A DNA stretch of 64,000 nucleotides, from contig CAWBTC010000001.1 of the NCBI GenBank assembly GCA_963791635.1, positions 62,001-126,000 of the forward strand, read 5' to 3'. This document shows positions 51,170-61,500 of this stretch, in pieces. The notes under the pieces were generated by a model. The model was not told the origin of the DNA and made no database searches. It saw only the letters and a list, made by a program, of their open reading frames with translations. Each line of letters opens with the position of its first letter. Position 1 is the stretch's first letter. The DNA comes from VFMC01 sp963791635. Its GTDB lineage: Bacteria > Actinomycetota > Acidimicrobiia > Acidimicrobiales > Ilumatobacteraceae. The position numbers were made by a program, and so were the translations under genes.

Positions 51170-52204
51170 TCACCTGCGAGGACCGGCAACCGACACATTC
51201 GGTTGCCCGCCCTCGCGACGAGTCCAGGCAAGACCGGCCAGCACCTCCATCACGCAGCGGTGCGCCACGTTCACCGTGCACTCGGCATGGTCATACGCGG
51301 GGGCGACCTCCATGATGTCGAATCCGACGATCGGCGTCTCCATCGCCAACCGGCGCAGGGCGCGCAACAGGTCCGTCGAGGTGAGCCCTCCCGGCTCGGG
51401 CGTGCCAGTGCCCGGCGCGAACGCCGGGTCGAGGCAGTCGATGTCGACGCTCACATACAGGTGATCGACACCGTCCATCGCCTCGGCGATCGCATCGGTG
51501 ACCACGGCATCGAGGCCGCGGCGGTGCACCTCGTCCATCAGGTGCCAGCGCATGCCCTGGCCGGCCATCCAGTCCCAGACGTCCTGGCCGGGCCAGTACC
51601 CACGCAGCCCGATCTGCACGAAGTTCTTCCCGGGGATCGCGCCGCTCTCGATCAGGCGGCGCATGGGCGTGCCGTGGCTGGCGAGGTTGCCGTCGATCGT
51701 GTCTGCGGTGTCGGCATGGGCATCGAAGTGGACCATGCCCACCGTGCCGAACCCGTGGTGATCGGCGACCGCCGTCGCCGCCGGCCATGTGACCGTGTGA
51801 TCCCCGCCGATCGTGATCGGGATGATGCCGAGCGATGCGACCGAGGCGACCTTGGCCTTGATGTTGTCGAGGCTCTGCTGCACCAATCCGCTCGGGCAGT
51901 AGGCATCGCCGACGTCGACCACCTCCAGCCAGTCGAAGACCTCGAGGCCGAGGTCGATGTGGTACGTGCCGGGTTCGTAGGCGCCGGTGCGCAGCGCCCG
52001 CGGCCCGAAGCGGGCGCCGGGCCGGTTCGTGGTGCCGAGATCGAACGGCGCGCCGAGCACGGCGACGTCGGCCTGCCAGTCGGCGAGCTGTTGCAGCTCG
52101 GTCACCAATGGTCGTTGCGCGAAGGTGAGCACGCTGCCGAACACATACCCGAGATCGAGCTGCTCGCGCAGCCCAGGTTCGACATGACGGCGAGGAGTGG
52201 TCAT
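51170..52204 (-). CDS. Agmatinase/arginase-family ureohydrolase
   Basis: The 344-residue dimanganese enzyme hydrolyses a guanidino group to release urea. The metal motifs are all present: TIGGDHTVTWP, VHFDAHADTADT and SVDIDCLDPAFAPGTGTPEP. The last motif is the GTGTPxPGG type seen in agmatinase and guanidinobutyrase rather than arginase. Substrate choice (agmatine, guanidinobutyrate or guanidine-related) cannot be settled. The ATG at 52204 is 7 nt from TACGGT, so it is leaderless and probably independent of the upstream ppk2. Confidence 0.88.
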   Translation of the reverse strand: MTTPRRHVEPGLREQLDLGYVFGSVLTFAQRPLVTELQQLADWQADVAVLGAPFDLGTTNRPGARFGPRALRTGAYEPGTYHIDLGLEVFDWLEVVDVGDAYCPSGLVQQSLDNIKAKVASVASLGIIPITIGGDHTVTWPAATAVADHHGFGTVGMVHFDAHADTADTIDGNLASHGTPMRRLIESGAIPGKNFVQIGLRGYWPGQDVWDWMAGQGMRWHLMDEVHRRGLDAVVTDAIAEAMDGVDHLYVSVDIDCLDPAFAPGTGTPEPGGLTSTDLLRALRRLAMETPIVGFDIMEVAPAYDHAECTVNVAHRCVMEVLAGLAWTRREGGQPNVSVAGPRR

Positions 52205-52211
52205 CGCGTCG

Positions 52212-52217
52212 ACCGTA
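52212..52217 (-). promoter_or_regulatory. -10 box TACGGT of the ureohydrolase gene
   Basis: On the minus strand TACGGT is 7 nt from the ATG at 52204. Confidence 0.55.
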
Positions 52218-52253
52218 GTTGCGGCGCCCACCGAAGCGGGCGCCGGGCGCGAG

Positions 52254-53034
52254 TCAGTCGTCGCGAACATCCAGGTCGCTGATCGCGGGCACATCCCTGC
52301 CGACGCGGCGCAGTCCCTCCTCGATCCGGCGATTCAGCGTCTCGAGCACGGCGATCCGCCCGTATCGCTTCTGCTCGGCAGGGATCACCGCCCACGGCGA
52401 GAGCTTGTGCGAGGTCTTGGCGAACATGTCCTCGGCGGCCGCGTCGTACAACCGGTTCTTGTCCCGGTTGCGCCAGTCCTCCTCGGTCAGCTTCCACCGC
52501 TTCAGCGGGTCGGCCGCGCGAGCATTGAACCGGTTCAGCTGCTCGTCGTCGGAGATGTGCATCCAGAACTTCACCAGGATCACACCCTCGGTCACGAGCG
52601 ACCGCTCGAAGTCGACGATGCCCTGGTACGCCCGGCCCCACTCCTCTTTGGAGGCGAAGCCCTCGACCCGCTCCACCAGGACGCGCCCGTACCAGCTTCG
52701 GTCGAACACCGCCATCCCTCCGAGGCCCGGCAGCTCGCGGTAGAAGCGCCAGAGGAAGTGGTGCCGCTTCTCGCGCTGGGTGGGAGCCGCGTAGTTGACG
52801 ACGGTGTAGTGGCGTGGGTCGAGGTGGTTGACGATCACCTTGATCGCCCCGCCCTTGCCGGCAGCGTCGGGACCCTCGAACAGCACGAGCAGGCCGGGAC
52901 CCACGCTCTTCGCCGAGCTCGCCACCGAGGTGCAGGCGGAGCTGCAACAACCGGCGTTGCTCCTCCATCAGGCGCTTCTCGTACTGCTCCCGGTCGAGCC
53001 GCAACGTGAGGTCGAGTTTGTCGAGGATCGCCAT
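52254..53034 (-). pseudogene. PPK2-family polyphosphate kinase, frameshifted
   Basis: The gene encodes a PPK2 enzyme of about 260 residues that transfers phosphate between polyphosphate and nucleotides. Motifs are VLFEGPDAAGKGGAIKVI (Walker A), PTQREKRHHFLWRFYRELP, AVFDRSWYGRVLVERVEGF (Walker B) and KFWMHISDDEQLNRF. The first 40 residues (MAILDKLDLTLRLDREQYEK) are in another frame, with the break at about 52920-52930 before VASSAKSVGPG. The ATG at 53034 is one base from the glnS stop, so the two genes form an operon. The class (PPK2-I, II or III) is not certain, but the length fits a one-domain PPK2. Confidence 0.82.
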
Positions 53035-53035
53035 G

Positions 53036-54706
53036 TCAGCTCCGCTTCTGGATGTTCGCCCACTCGTCACGCAGGCCGACCGTGCGATGGAAGAGCAAGT
53101 GCTCACGTGGATCGTGGGCGAAGTATCCCAGACGTTCGAACTGCACCACCTGACCCGGTGCCGCTTCTCCGAGCGCAGCCTCCACCTTGCATCCATCGAG
53201 CAGCTCTCGCGAGTTTGGGTTGAGGTCGTCGAAGGGATCACCGGTGGCTTCGCCTGGGACTTCAGCGGAGAACAGTCTGTCGTAGAGCGCAATCGTGGCG
53301 TCGAGCGAATGCGCGGCCGACACCCAGTGCATCGTCGACTTCACCTTGCGACCGTCGGGTGCGTTGCCGCCCTTGGTGTCGGGGTCGTACGTGCACTGCA
53401 CCTCGACGACCTTGCCGTCGTCGCCCGTGGTGCAGCCGGTACAGGTGACGAAGTACGCCCCGCGCAGACGTACCTCGCGACCGGGCGTGAGACGGAAGTA
53501 CTTCGGCGGCGGATCGACCATGAAGTCGTCCTGCTCGATCCAGAGCTCGCCGCTCATCGCAACGTCTCGAACGCCGTCGTCGGCGTTCTCAGGGTTGTTC
53601 TGGATGCTGAACCGCTCCACCTGGCCCTCTGGCCAGTTGGTGATCACCAGCTTGAGCGGACGCAGAACAGCCATCCGCCGTAGCGCGACGCGGTTGAGTT
53701 CGTTGCGCACGAAGCTCTCGAGCAGTTCGATCTGATGACGGCTGTTGGTCTTGCCGACCCCGATGAAAGTACAGAAGTCCTTGATCGCCGCGGACGGGTA
53801 TCCACGCCGACGCACCGCGCGGATCGTCGGCAGGCGGGGGTCGTCCCAACCGTCCACCACGCCATCGGCCACGAGCTTTGCCAGACGTCGCTTCGAGGTG
53901 ACCGTGTGGGCGAGCTCGAGCCGGGCGAACTCGATCTGGCGCGGCTTGTCGAACGGCAGCGGCAGGTGCTCGAGGTACCAGTCGTAGAGCGGACGGTGGC
54001 TGTCGAACTCGAGCGAGCACAACGAGTGGGTGACACCCTCGATCGCATCGCTCTGACCGTGCGCCCAGTCGTAGGTGGGGTAGATCACCCACGCGTCGTG
54101 GGTGCGGTGGTGGTGGCCGCGACGGATGCGGTACATCACCGGATCGCGCAGCTGCATGTTCTCGTGCTGCATGTCGGCCTTGGCGCGCAGGATGCGGGAA
54201 CCGTCGGCGAACTCACCGGCGCGCATTCGCCGGAACAGGTCGAGGTTCTCTTCGATCGACCGGTTGCGGAACGGGCTGTCGATGCCGACCTTGCCGTAGC
54301 CGCCGCGCTGGGCCGAGATGGCCTCGCTGTCCTGGTCGTCGACGTAGGCGAGCCCCTTGGTGATCATCAGCTCGGCCCACTCGTAGATCTTCTCGAAGTA
54401 ATCGCTGGCGTACAGGACCGTCGACACCGTGTAGCCGATCCAGGCCAGGTCGTCGATGATTGCATCGACGTACTCGGTGTCCTCGGTGTCGGGGTTGGTG
54501 TCGTCGAAGCGCAGGTTGCACACCCCGCCGAATTCCTCCGCGATGGCGAAGTTGACGTGGATCGCCTTGGCGTGGCCGATGTGGAGGTAGCCGTTGGGCT
54601 CGGGCGGGAAGCGAGTCTGCACGCGACCACCGAAGGTCCCCTGCTCGTTGTCGACCCGCACGAGATCGCGAACGAAGTTGGCAGCGCTGGGGGCCGGGGG
54701 CATCAT
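53036..54706 (-). CDS. glnS: Glutaminyl-tRNA synthetase
   Basis: The 556-residue class I enzyme charges tRNA-Gln directly. It shows FPPEPNGYLHIGHAKAIHVN with the HIGH motif, FDDTNPDTEDTEYVDAI, IYPTYDWAHGQSDAIEG and HSLCSLEFDSHRPLYDWYL, all GlnRS markers, then a KMSKS-like VTSKRRLAKLV, where M is replaced by T. The C-terminal beta-barrels with YFRLTPGREVRLRGAYFV follow. Most actinobacteria make Gln-tRNA through GatCAB, so glnS here is notable and may have been acquired. The ATG at 54706 is 8 nt from a TAGCGT box; ppk2 follows at once. Confidence 0.92.
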   Translation of the reverse strand: MMPPAPSAANFVRDLVRVDNEQGTFGGRVQTRFPPEPNGYLHIGHAKAIHVNFAIAEEFGGVCNLRFDDTNPDTEDTEYVDAIIDDLAWIGYTVSTVLYASDYFEKIYEWAELMITKGLAYVDDQDSEAISAQRGGYGKVGIDSPFRNRSIEENLDLFRRMRAGEFADGSRILRAKADMQHENMQLRDPVMYRIRRGHHHRTHDAWVIYPTYDWAHGQSDAIEGVTHSLCSLEFDSHRPLYDWYLEHLPLPFDKPRQIEFARLELAHTVTSKRRLAKLVADGVVDGWDDPRLPTIRAVRRRGYPSAAIKDFCTFIGVGKTNSRHQIELLESFVRNELNRVALRRMAVLRPLKLVITNWPEGQVERFSIQNNPENADDGVRDVAMSGELWIEQDDFMVDPPPKYFRLTPGREVRLRGAYFVTCTGCTTGDDGKVVEVQCTYDPDTKGGNAPDGRKVKSTMHWVSAAHSLDATIALYDRLFSAEVPGEATGDPFDDLNPNSRELLDGCKVEAALGEAAPGQVVQFERLGYFAHDPREHLLFHRTVGLRDEWANIQKRS

Positions 54707-54714
54707 GCGGCCCG

Positions 54715-54720
54715 ACGCTA
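54715..54720 (-). promoter_or_regulatory. -10 box TAGCGT of glnS
   Basis: On the minus strand TAGCGT is 8 nt from the ATG at 54706; leaderless. Confidence 0.55.
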
Positions 54721-54776
54721 GCAAGGTGTTCCGCGAGCCGGGAAGGTACGGGTAGGCCATTGGTGCCGGCAGATCC

Positions 54777-56786
54777 ATGCGTAGCGACCGGGCGGTCCAC
54801 ACTGTCAACCCCGTGACCGTGGAGGTGTCTGGCGCGACCACTGAAGATGCGAGCGGCCCGACCCTCGGGCGCCTCGACGACGGCCTTCGGTCGGACCTGT
54901 ACGCGTTCTTCCGCAACAGCCGCCACTTCGCTCCTGCCGGCAACGCTTCCGGAGCGATGGCGTTCGTACTCGTGGTCGGCGATCGCCTCGACACCACCAC
55001 TCGGATCTGGTGGTTCGTGTCGGTCATGATGGTCGCGGCGGCGCAGTTCGTGCTCTTGCACCGCACCCAGCTGATGCTGCAGCCGATCCGCCCGCGCGTG
55101 TCATGGATCGCGCTGGGCATCCAAGCGGCCAGTGGCCTCGCCTGGGGCGCTCTCCCCTGGCTCGAACCGGCGGGGCGAGAGAGCGACTACAGGTGGATCG
55201 CGCTGTGCTTCCTGTTCGCGATCAGCGCCGGCACGCTGTCAGGCATCACCGGGATGACCGCCCTCTCAACGGGGGTGCTCCTGCCGATGTGGACCCTCAG
55301 CGCGTCCGCGTTCTTCCTGTCGGGCCAGGGCGTGCTCGCGGTGGCATGCTTGGTGTTCCTCGCTCTCGTGCTCAACGACACCCGCACCACCGGCAAGCTG
55401 CTCGTGGAGCTCGTGCGGCTCCGCCTCACCAGCGCAGCGGCGGCCAGCCAGGCCGAGTGGGAGGCAAACCACGATCCGCTCACGTTGCTCCCCAACCGCC
55501 TCGGTCTGCAGGGCCTGGCCGAGCGACGCGCACACGGTGGGACGGGTCACGTGACGGCGATGTTCGTCGACCTCGATCACTTCAAGGAGGTGAACGATCG
55601 CTTCGGCCATCCAGCGGGCGACGCCCTCTTGGTGCTCGTGGGAATGCGCTTGCAGACCGAGGTGCGCGACGGCGACGTCGTCGGCCGTCTGGGAGGTGAC
55701 GAGTTCCTGGTGCTGATGTTCCGCGAGGTGAGCGACCATGCGGCCACGGTGCTCGCCCAGCGACTGATCCGAGCGCTGGAAGAACCATTCCGCGTCGACG
55801 GCGAGGAGGTGTACGTCTCAGCAAGCATCGGCGTCACGCGTTCCAGCGAACGGGGAGCGGACGTGGCCCGCCTGGTGCAGGAGTCGGACAAGGCGCTGTA
55901 CGAGGCCAAGCGCAACGGGCGTCGACAGGCCGTGTGGTTCGATGCCGATCTCCGGGCTCAGTTGAGTGAGCGCAGCGGTCTCGAGATGGCCCTCCGGCGA
56001 GCGGTGCGATCCGACGAGATCGAGGCATGGGGTCAGCCGGTGTACGACCTCGCCACCGGACAGGTCGCATGGGTGGAGCTGCTTGCGCGTTGGGAGGCCA
56101 CGCCGGGCAGCTTCGTGCCACCCTCGCTGTTCATCCCCCTCGCCGAGGAGATCGGGGTGATCGACGATCTCGGTCGGCGGATGCTCCTCCATGCCACCGA
56201 TGCGCTCGCCCGGTGGACCGACCATCCGGTGCTGAGCACGGCAGCCGTCGGCGTGAACATCTCGGCGCTGCACATCATGCGAGACAACCTGGTGGAAGAC
56301 ATCAGTTCGCTCGTCGCGTGCCGCGGGCTGCAGGCCCACCGGCTGATCGTCGAGCTCACGGAGAGCCATCGGCTCACCGACGTCGATCGCGTCGCGGCCA
56401 CGTTCGAGCAGCTCGCATCTCTGGGTGTTCGCCTCGCGGTCGACGACTTCGGCACCGGATACTCCTCGCTCGGACAGTTGCTCGCCCTGCCGGTGTCGAT
56501 CGTGAAGATCGACCGTTCGCTCACGTCCGGGTGCGAGCGCGACGAACATCGCGCCGCCGTCGTGCGGGCGATCCGGCAGCTGGCTGCCTCCCTCGGCCAC
56601 GTGGTGGTCGCCGAGGGCGTCGAGACCCCCGGGGAACGGGCTGCGGTGTCCGCAATCGGTCTCGATCAGGCTCAGGGGTATCTGTTCTGCCCGCCGTTGC
56701 CCCTGTCGCAGCTGGAACAGGAGTTGAAAAGTTGTGTCGGTGATACCCGAGGTGAGGGGTGCGAGTCTGTAACCTCATCGTCATGA
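54777..56786 (+). CDS. Membrane GGDEF-EAL cyclic-di-GMP protein
   Basis: The 669-residue protein has an N-terminal sensor with about five to six membrane helices, a GGDEF domain (NHDPLTLLPNRLGLQGLAE; DLDHFKEVNDRFGHPAGDA; VVGRLGGDEFLVLMF) and a C-terminal EAL domain whose first motif reads ELL (VAWVELLARWEATPG), with IVELTESHRLTD, AVDDFGTGYSSLGQLL and VVAEGVETPGE. Both active sites look complete, so it could make and degrade cyclic-di-GMP. The start at 54777 is uncertain; no ribosome site or -10 box is clear. Its stop overlaps the ATG of the next glycosyltransferase gene. Confidence 0.88.
   Translation: MRSDRAVHTVNPVTVEVSGATTEDASGPTLGRLDDGLRSDLYAFFRNSRHFAPAGNASGAMAFVLVVGDRLDTTTRIWWFVSVMMVAAAQFVLLHRTQLMLQPIRPRVSWIALGIQAASGLAWGALPWLEPAGRESDYRWIALCFLFAISAGTLSGITGMTALSTGVLLPMWTLSASAFFLSGQGVLAVACLVFLALVLNDTRTTGKLLVELVRLRLTSAAAASQAEWEANHDPLTLLPNRLGLQGLAERRAHGGTGHVTAMFVDLDHFKEVNDRFGHPAGDALLVLVGMRLQTEVRDGDVVGRLGGDEFLVLMFREVSDHAATVLAQRLIRALEEPFRVDGEEVYVSASIGVTRSSERGADVARLVQESDKALYEAKRNGRRQAVWFDADLRAQLSERSGLEMALRRAVRSDEIEAWGQPVYDLATGQVAWVELLARWEATPGSFVPPSLFIPLAEEIGVIDDLGRRMLLHATDALARWTDHPVLSTAAVGVNISALHIMRDNLVEDISSLVACRGLQAHRLIVELTESHRLTDVDRVAATFEQLASLGVRLAVDDFGTGYSSLGQLLALPVSIVKIDRSLTSGCERDEHRAAVVRAIRQLAASLGHVVVAEGVETPGERAAVSAIGLDQAQGYLFCPPLPLSQLEQELKSCVGDTRGEGCESVTSSS
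56770..56775 (+). promoter_or_regulatory. -10 box TAACCT of the GT25-like gene, inside the GGDEF-EAL gene
   Basis: TAACCT is 7 nt from the ATG at 56783, so the glycosyltransferase genes may also be transcribed on their own. Confidence 0.45.
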
Positions 56787-57616
56787 GTCTGAGGGTCAGG
56801 GAGAGCGCCCGAACGACACTCGAGTGGAAGTGCTATGGCCTCACGACGGCCGACAGGCCCGCACGCCAGACCCATGTACGTGCGGAGCTGGAACGGGCGG
56901 CACTTCCTTTCGATGTCCTCGTGTCACAACGTCCGGATCACGCAGGAGGGTTCGCCAGCGTCGGATTCCGAGGCTGCTTCGAGAGCCATCTGCGTGCGAT
57001 GCGTGCCGCCCGCGACGAGGGCGCCCACGTCGCCGTGCTGGTGGAGGACGACGCCGTGCTGGTCAGCCGGTTCGTCGAACTGCTCCCTGAGATCCAGCGC
57101 GAGTTGGAGGGCATGGAGTGGTCGATTCTGCTCCTCGGCCATCTGGGAGGCCAGTCGCCGGCGCGTCACTTCCCGATCGAGCAGATCTCGCCGCACATCG
57201 CCCGCGCCGAACACTGGGAGTTCACTGGATCGCACTTCGTGGCGATCAACGGTGACAAGCTGGATGAGCTCATCGACCATTTCGAGCAGCGCCTCGAACC
57301 AGGGGGGCATCGCATCTCGGTCGACGGCGTGCTCAACGAGTTCCGCCATGCCGGCGGGCACCCGACACTGATCTGCGTACCGAACCTCTCGCGGCAAGGC
57401 CCGTCGCCGAGTGGCATCACGGCCCGAGCAGGCCTGCGCTCCAACGCACTGAACCTCGAAGCGGTGCAGCGTGTGGTGCTCGTGGCCAAGCGTGCACTGT
57501 GGGACGTGGAAGCGATGCTGCCCGCCTCGTGGTCGGTTCGACTGTGGAACCTGCGCGCCCGGCTCACCGCCCGAGCCCGCAGCCAGTACACGACTGCGCC
57601 GCCGGCCGACGAATGA
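56783..57616 (+). CDS. Glycosyltransferase family 25-like protein
   Basis: The 277-residue protein resembles the LPS-type glycosyltransferase 25 family: GFRGCFESHLRAMRAARDEG and VAVLVEDDAVLVSRF carry the conserved loading and acidic motif, with WSILLLGHLGG and EFTGSHFVAINGDKLDELI following. It has no signal peptide and should act at the inner face of the membrane on glycans. It is coupled to the gene on each side by ATGA overlaps. The sugar donor and acceptor are unknown. Confidence 0.72.
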   Translation: MSLRVRESARTTLEWKCYGLTTADRPARQTHVRAELERAALPFDVLVSQRPDHAGGFASVGFRGCFESHLRAMRAARDEGAHVAVLVEDDAVLVSRFVELLPEIQRELEGMEWSILLLGHLGGQSPARHFPIEQISPHIARAEHWEFTGSHFVAINGDKLDELIDHFEQRLEPGGHRISVDGVLNEFRHAGGHPTLICVPNLSRQGPSPSGITARAGLRSNALNLEAVQRVVLVAKRALWDVEAMLPASWSVRLWNLRARLTARARSQYTTAPPADE

Positions 57617-58554
57617 CCAACGGCGTCCTGCACGTCGTCGTCGCCTCCGACGATCTGTTCTCGATGCCGCTCGCCGCGGCCGCGCGATCGGCGATCCTGC
57701 GTGCAGCTGACCCCGCTTCGGTGCGGGTGACCGTCATCGACTGCGGCTTCTCAGGGCGCAGTCGCGAGCGGATCCGGCGCTCGTTGTCCGTCGACGGCGC
57801 ACAGGTGCGGATCGTGCCGTTCACCCACCACGTGCCTGACAGCGCCCTGCAAGGCGGTGTGATCCCCTCGGTGGCCACGTTCGCCCGTCTGTTCACCGCC
57901 GACTACGTGCCCGACGCAGACCGAGCCGTGTACCTCGACTCCGACACGATCGCGCTCACCGACGTGGCTGCACTCGTCGATCTGCTCGAGCCGGGGATGC
58001 TCGTCGCCGGCGTCGCTGACGGCCAGGGTGATGGCTGTGTGCGCAACCTCGAGCGACTCGTGCCGCTGCTTCCTGACGTTCCAGGCGCGAGCGACAGCCC
58101 CTACATCAACGCCGGCGTGCTCGTGATGGACCTCGCCGCATGGCGCCGCGAGGGCATCACCCAGCGCTTCCAGGAGCTCGTGGCCACCACGCCGCTCCGC
58201 TTCGCCGACCAGGACGCGATCAACGTGGTGTGTGCCGGTCGGGTGCAGACGCTGCCCACGCGCTGGAACACCCAAACGCACCTGCTCACCTCGAACGCGC
58301 GCTCGGAGCTCTCGGATGGCGCGATCGAAGCCGGGATCGTTCACTTCACCCGCCGCCCGAAGCCCTGGCACCTGCACGGCGACGTCGAGCTGGCCGAACC
58401 GTGGTTCGATGCGATCGACCACACCGCATGGCGAGGCTGGCGGCCGACACAGCGGCGTTTGCTGGTGCCGAAGCTGCGACGCGGCTGGCGCATGGTGCGC
58501 ACGCGGCCGGGCCAGCTGATCGCCAAGTACCGGCCCGGCAGCGCACGCAACTAA
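57613..58554 (+). CDS. Glycosyltransferase family 8-like protein
   Basis: The 313-residue protein matches family 8 glycosyltransferases (LgtC or glycogenin-like): an N-terminal HVVVASDDLFSMPLAAAARS, the metal-binding DxD in RAVYLDSDTIALTD, SPYINAGVLVMDLAAWRREG and the late IVHFTRRPKPWHLHGD with the metal-ligand His. A basic C-terminus may touch the membrane. It starts inside the stop of the GT25-like gene. Its stop overlaps the stop of the convergent PQQ-type protein gene by 4 nt. Confidence 0.85.
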   Translation: MTNGVLHVVVASDDLFSMPLAAAARSAILRAADPASVRVTVIDCGFSGRSRERIRRSLSVDGAQVRIVPFTHHVPDSALQGGVIPSVATFARLFTADYVPDADRAVYLDSDTIALTDVAALVDLLEPGMLVAGVADGQGDGCVRNLERLVPLLPDVPGASDSPYINAGVLVMDLAAWRREGITQRFQELVATTPLRFADQDAINVVCAGRVQTLPTRWNTQTHLLTSNARSELSDGAIEAGIVHFTRRPKPWHLHGDVELAEPWFDAIDHTAWRGWRPTQRRLLVPKLRRGWRMVRTRPGQLIAKYRPGSARN

Positions 58555-61500
58555 CCGTTCGTCGGCCCCTGGGGATTGCTCGAGAACCACCCGGTGATGT
58601 CCACCACGAGGTGCGACGAGCCCGAACTGTTGTAGAGCTCGATGGTGCCACCGGGTCCGACACCGATCACCACGCCGTTCGGCACGGTCTGGCGAGGCAC
58701 GAAGTTCAAGTTGGATGCCAGCGGCCGCTGACGACCGGACGGCCACGCCGTGACGAAGCCGGCGCTCGTGGGTTCGGTGACGGTGATGTTGGCAGCGACG
58801 GCATCGACCCCGAACGCGGGCACACCGCCGACACCCACCACCTGCAACCGTCGAGTTTCCTGCGGACCGAGCACGATCCCGCCGAGCCCTGCCCTGGTGT
58901 CCATGATTCGAGCTGGGGTGACCGGCATGAATCCGCTGCGGAACCAACCCGCGACGTCGACGATGACGTTCGTCGCCGCCGAACTGTTGAAGATGCGGAT
59001 CCTGCCGTTGGCACCGACACCCACGACAACCGCATTCGCGATCGTCTGACCGGTCACGAAGTTCAGGTTCGACGCGACCGGGCGCTCGGCTCCCGTGGGC
59101 CACACCGTCAGATAGCCCGGCCCCCATGCTCCGACGGCGGTGACGTTCAGCGCGACTGCTGCGGCCCCCGCCGGCGGCACGCCGCCACGACCGGCGACGT
59201 CGATCTCTCGTGTCTCACCGGCGAGGAGGATGACACCGCCGAGACCTTCGCGAGTGTCGGCGAGGCGTGCGGGCTGCACGGGAACGAAACCAGACGCGTA
59301 CCAGCCGACCACGTCGACGACCGCATGCGCCCACTGGCTCGAGAACACGTCGACACCACCATCGGCGCCAAGGCCGACCGTCACGAGGTTGGGCACCGTC
59401 GTCCCTGCAGTGAAGTTGAGGTTCGAGGCGACAGGTCGCGGCCCCTCCGGCCAGACCGTCGCGAAGCCTGACCCGAGCGGGTCGGTGATCGTGACGTTGA
59501 GGACCACCGCGGCAACGCCCGCTGCGGGCACACCACCTCGACCGGCGATGAGGATGCGGCGACTCACGCCTGGCGTGAGCACCGGACCACCGAGCTCCTC
59601 ACGCGTGTCGACGAGACGTGCCGGGGTGACGGGCACCATCACGGCGTCGCTGAAGCTGGCGCCGATCCAGGTGTCTTCGGGTGGCATGGTCATGTCGTGT
59701 TGCAGCGCACCACCGTCGGACCAGCCGATGACACGTGCGCCACCCTGTGGCGACTGGACCGACAGCGTCCGAACGGCACCCACCGGAACGTCCGCGACGA
59801 ACGGCGTCGCCACCTCATTTCCGTCGTAGAGGATCGTTCGACCGGATGGGATCGTGTCGAGGATCAGCCGCGAGGTTCGGTACTCCACCCGTCGCGACAC
59901 CGTCGTGCTGAGACCCGCTGCGTCAGTGGCCGTGAGGTCGAGGGTGAGGTGGGTGTCGTCGCCGTGGTCGGGCAGTACGAACGAACCCGACGCCCCGGCG
60001 GCGCTGGTGAGGAAGTGCGTGTGGCAGTTGCCCAGCGGGCAGTGATGGATCGTGACCTGCCACGTGAGCCGGCTACCCGGGATGGCACCGTCTTCGGGGT
60101 CGGCGGCCGACCCGGTGAACGAGACGCGCTGGCCGGTGTCGAACCGGCTGTCGACCGTCGGCGTCTCGATGGTGGGCACGGGGGCGCCCTGGGTGCCGCA
60201 CACGAAGCGGGCGCTGCCCCAGCTGGCATGGTCGTTGTTGGTGCCGTTCCCGGCGTCGGTGACCACGAGGCGCACCTGCGAGACGCCGGTCAACGCGACC
60301 TCGATCGCGACGCCCGGGGTCGGTGCCGGTTCGAACACCCGAGGTGTAGAGCCGAGTCGACGTGCCGTTCCACACCTCGAACACCACGGAGCCGGAACTG
60401 CCGACTTCGTCGTCGACGCCGATGGTCGCTTGCAGGCGGCAGGGCTTGTCGAGCACGTAGCGCACCTCGCTCGCAGCGTGGACGCCGAGGCCTTTGCTGT
60501 GCGGCACGCCGCCGATGGTGATCGCGACGCCATCGCCGGCAGGCGACGATCCGTTGGAGCGGTCGCGCTCGTACGGGCCGAAGCCGTTCGTCGGCGTGCC
60601 GAAGGGTGTGAGGTCCGACAGGAAGCTCACACCGAACGGGGGCGGCGTCGGCGGATCGTTGCCCACAGCGATGCGCCGCACCTGGCCGGCCCGGATCGAC
60701 ACGTAGTAGAGCGCACCGTCGGGACCGACCTTGAGGTCGACCGGCGAGTCGAGGCCGGTGGCGAAGTCGATCGGCAAGCCGCTCACGTTGCCGCTCGCGT
60801 CCAGCGGCAGGTACCTGATCCAGCCGTTGGCGTAGTCGCCGTAGAACACGCCACGGTTCCACGGACTGGGGAAGTTGGTGAGCGACGCCGACGGCCCGCC
60901 CACAGCGGCCGCCCCACCGATGGAGGTCCAGTCGACGGCGGCACGGCGCACCGCACTCGACCCACGTGCGTACAGCGCCTGGCACGTGCTGGAGCTGGCG
61001 TAGCCCGGTTGCTGGTTCGGGCCTTCGTAACAGGGCCAGCCGAGGTTGTCGCCGGCCGAGACGATGTTGAGTTCTTCCCGGGTGAGCCAGCCGACGTCTC
61101 CGACATGCAGGGTGTTCGAACCGGGCCTCAAGGCGAAGCGGAACGGGTTGCGCAGCCCGTAGGCGAACACCTTCGATCGGATCGATCGGGGGTTTCCGTT
61201 CCAGAACGGGTTGCCGGGCACGCCATTGCCGTCGCGGTCGATGCGGAGCACCTTGCCTGGGTACTGGTCGATGTCCTGGGCGCGCAGCGCTCGGGGGTCG
61301 ACCTCGTCCCATGAGGCGCCGTCACCCATGGAGACGAAAAGGGTACGGTCGGGTGCGAACACGAGCGAGCCAGGCCCATGGCCGTACCAATCGTTGGGCA
61401 CGCAGTCGGGACTGCCGAGGTTGGCCGTGCATCCTGGGCTCGGGAGCGAGCCGAGGATCACGACCTCCGAGGCGACGGACGCGGTGTTGCCGGTGACGGT

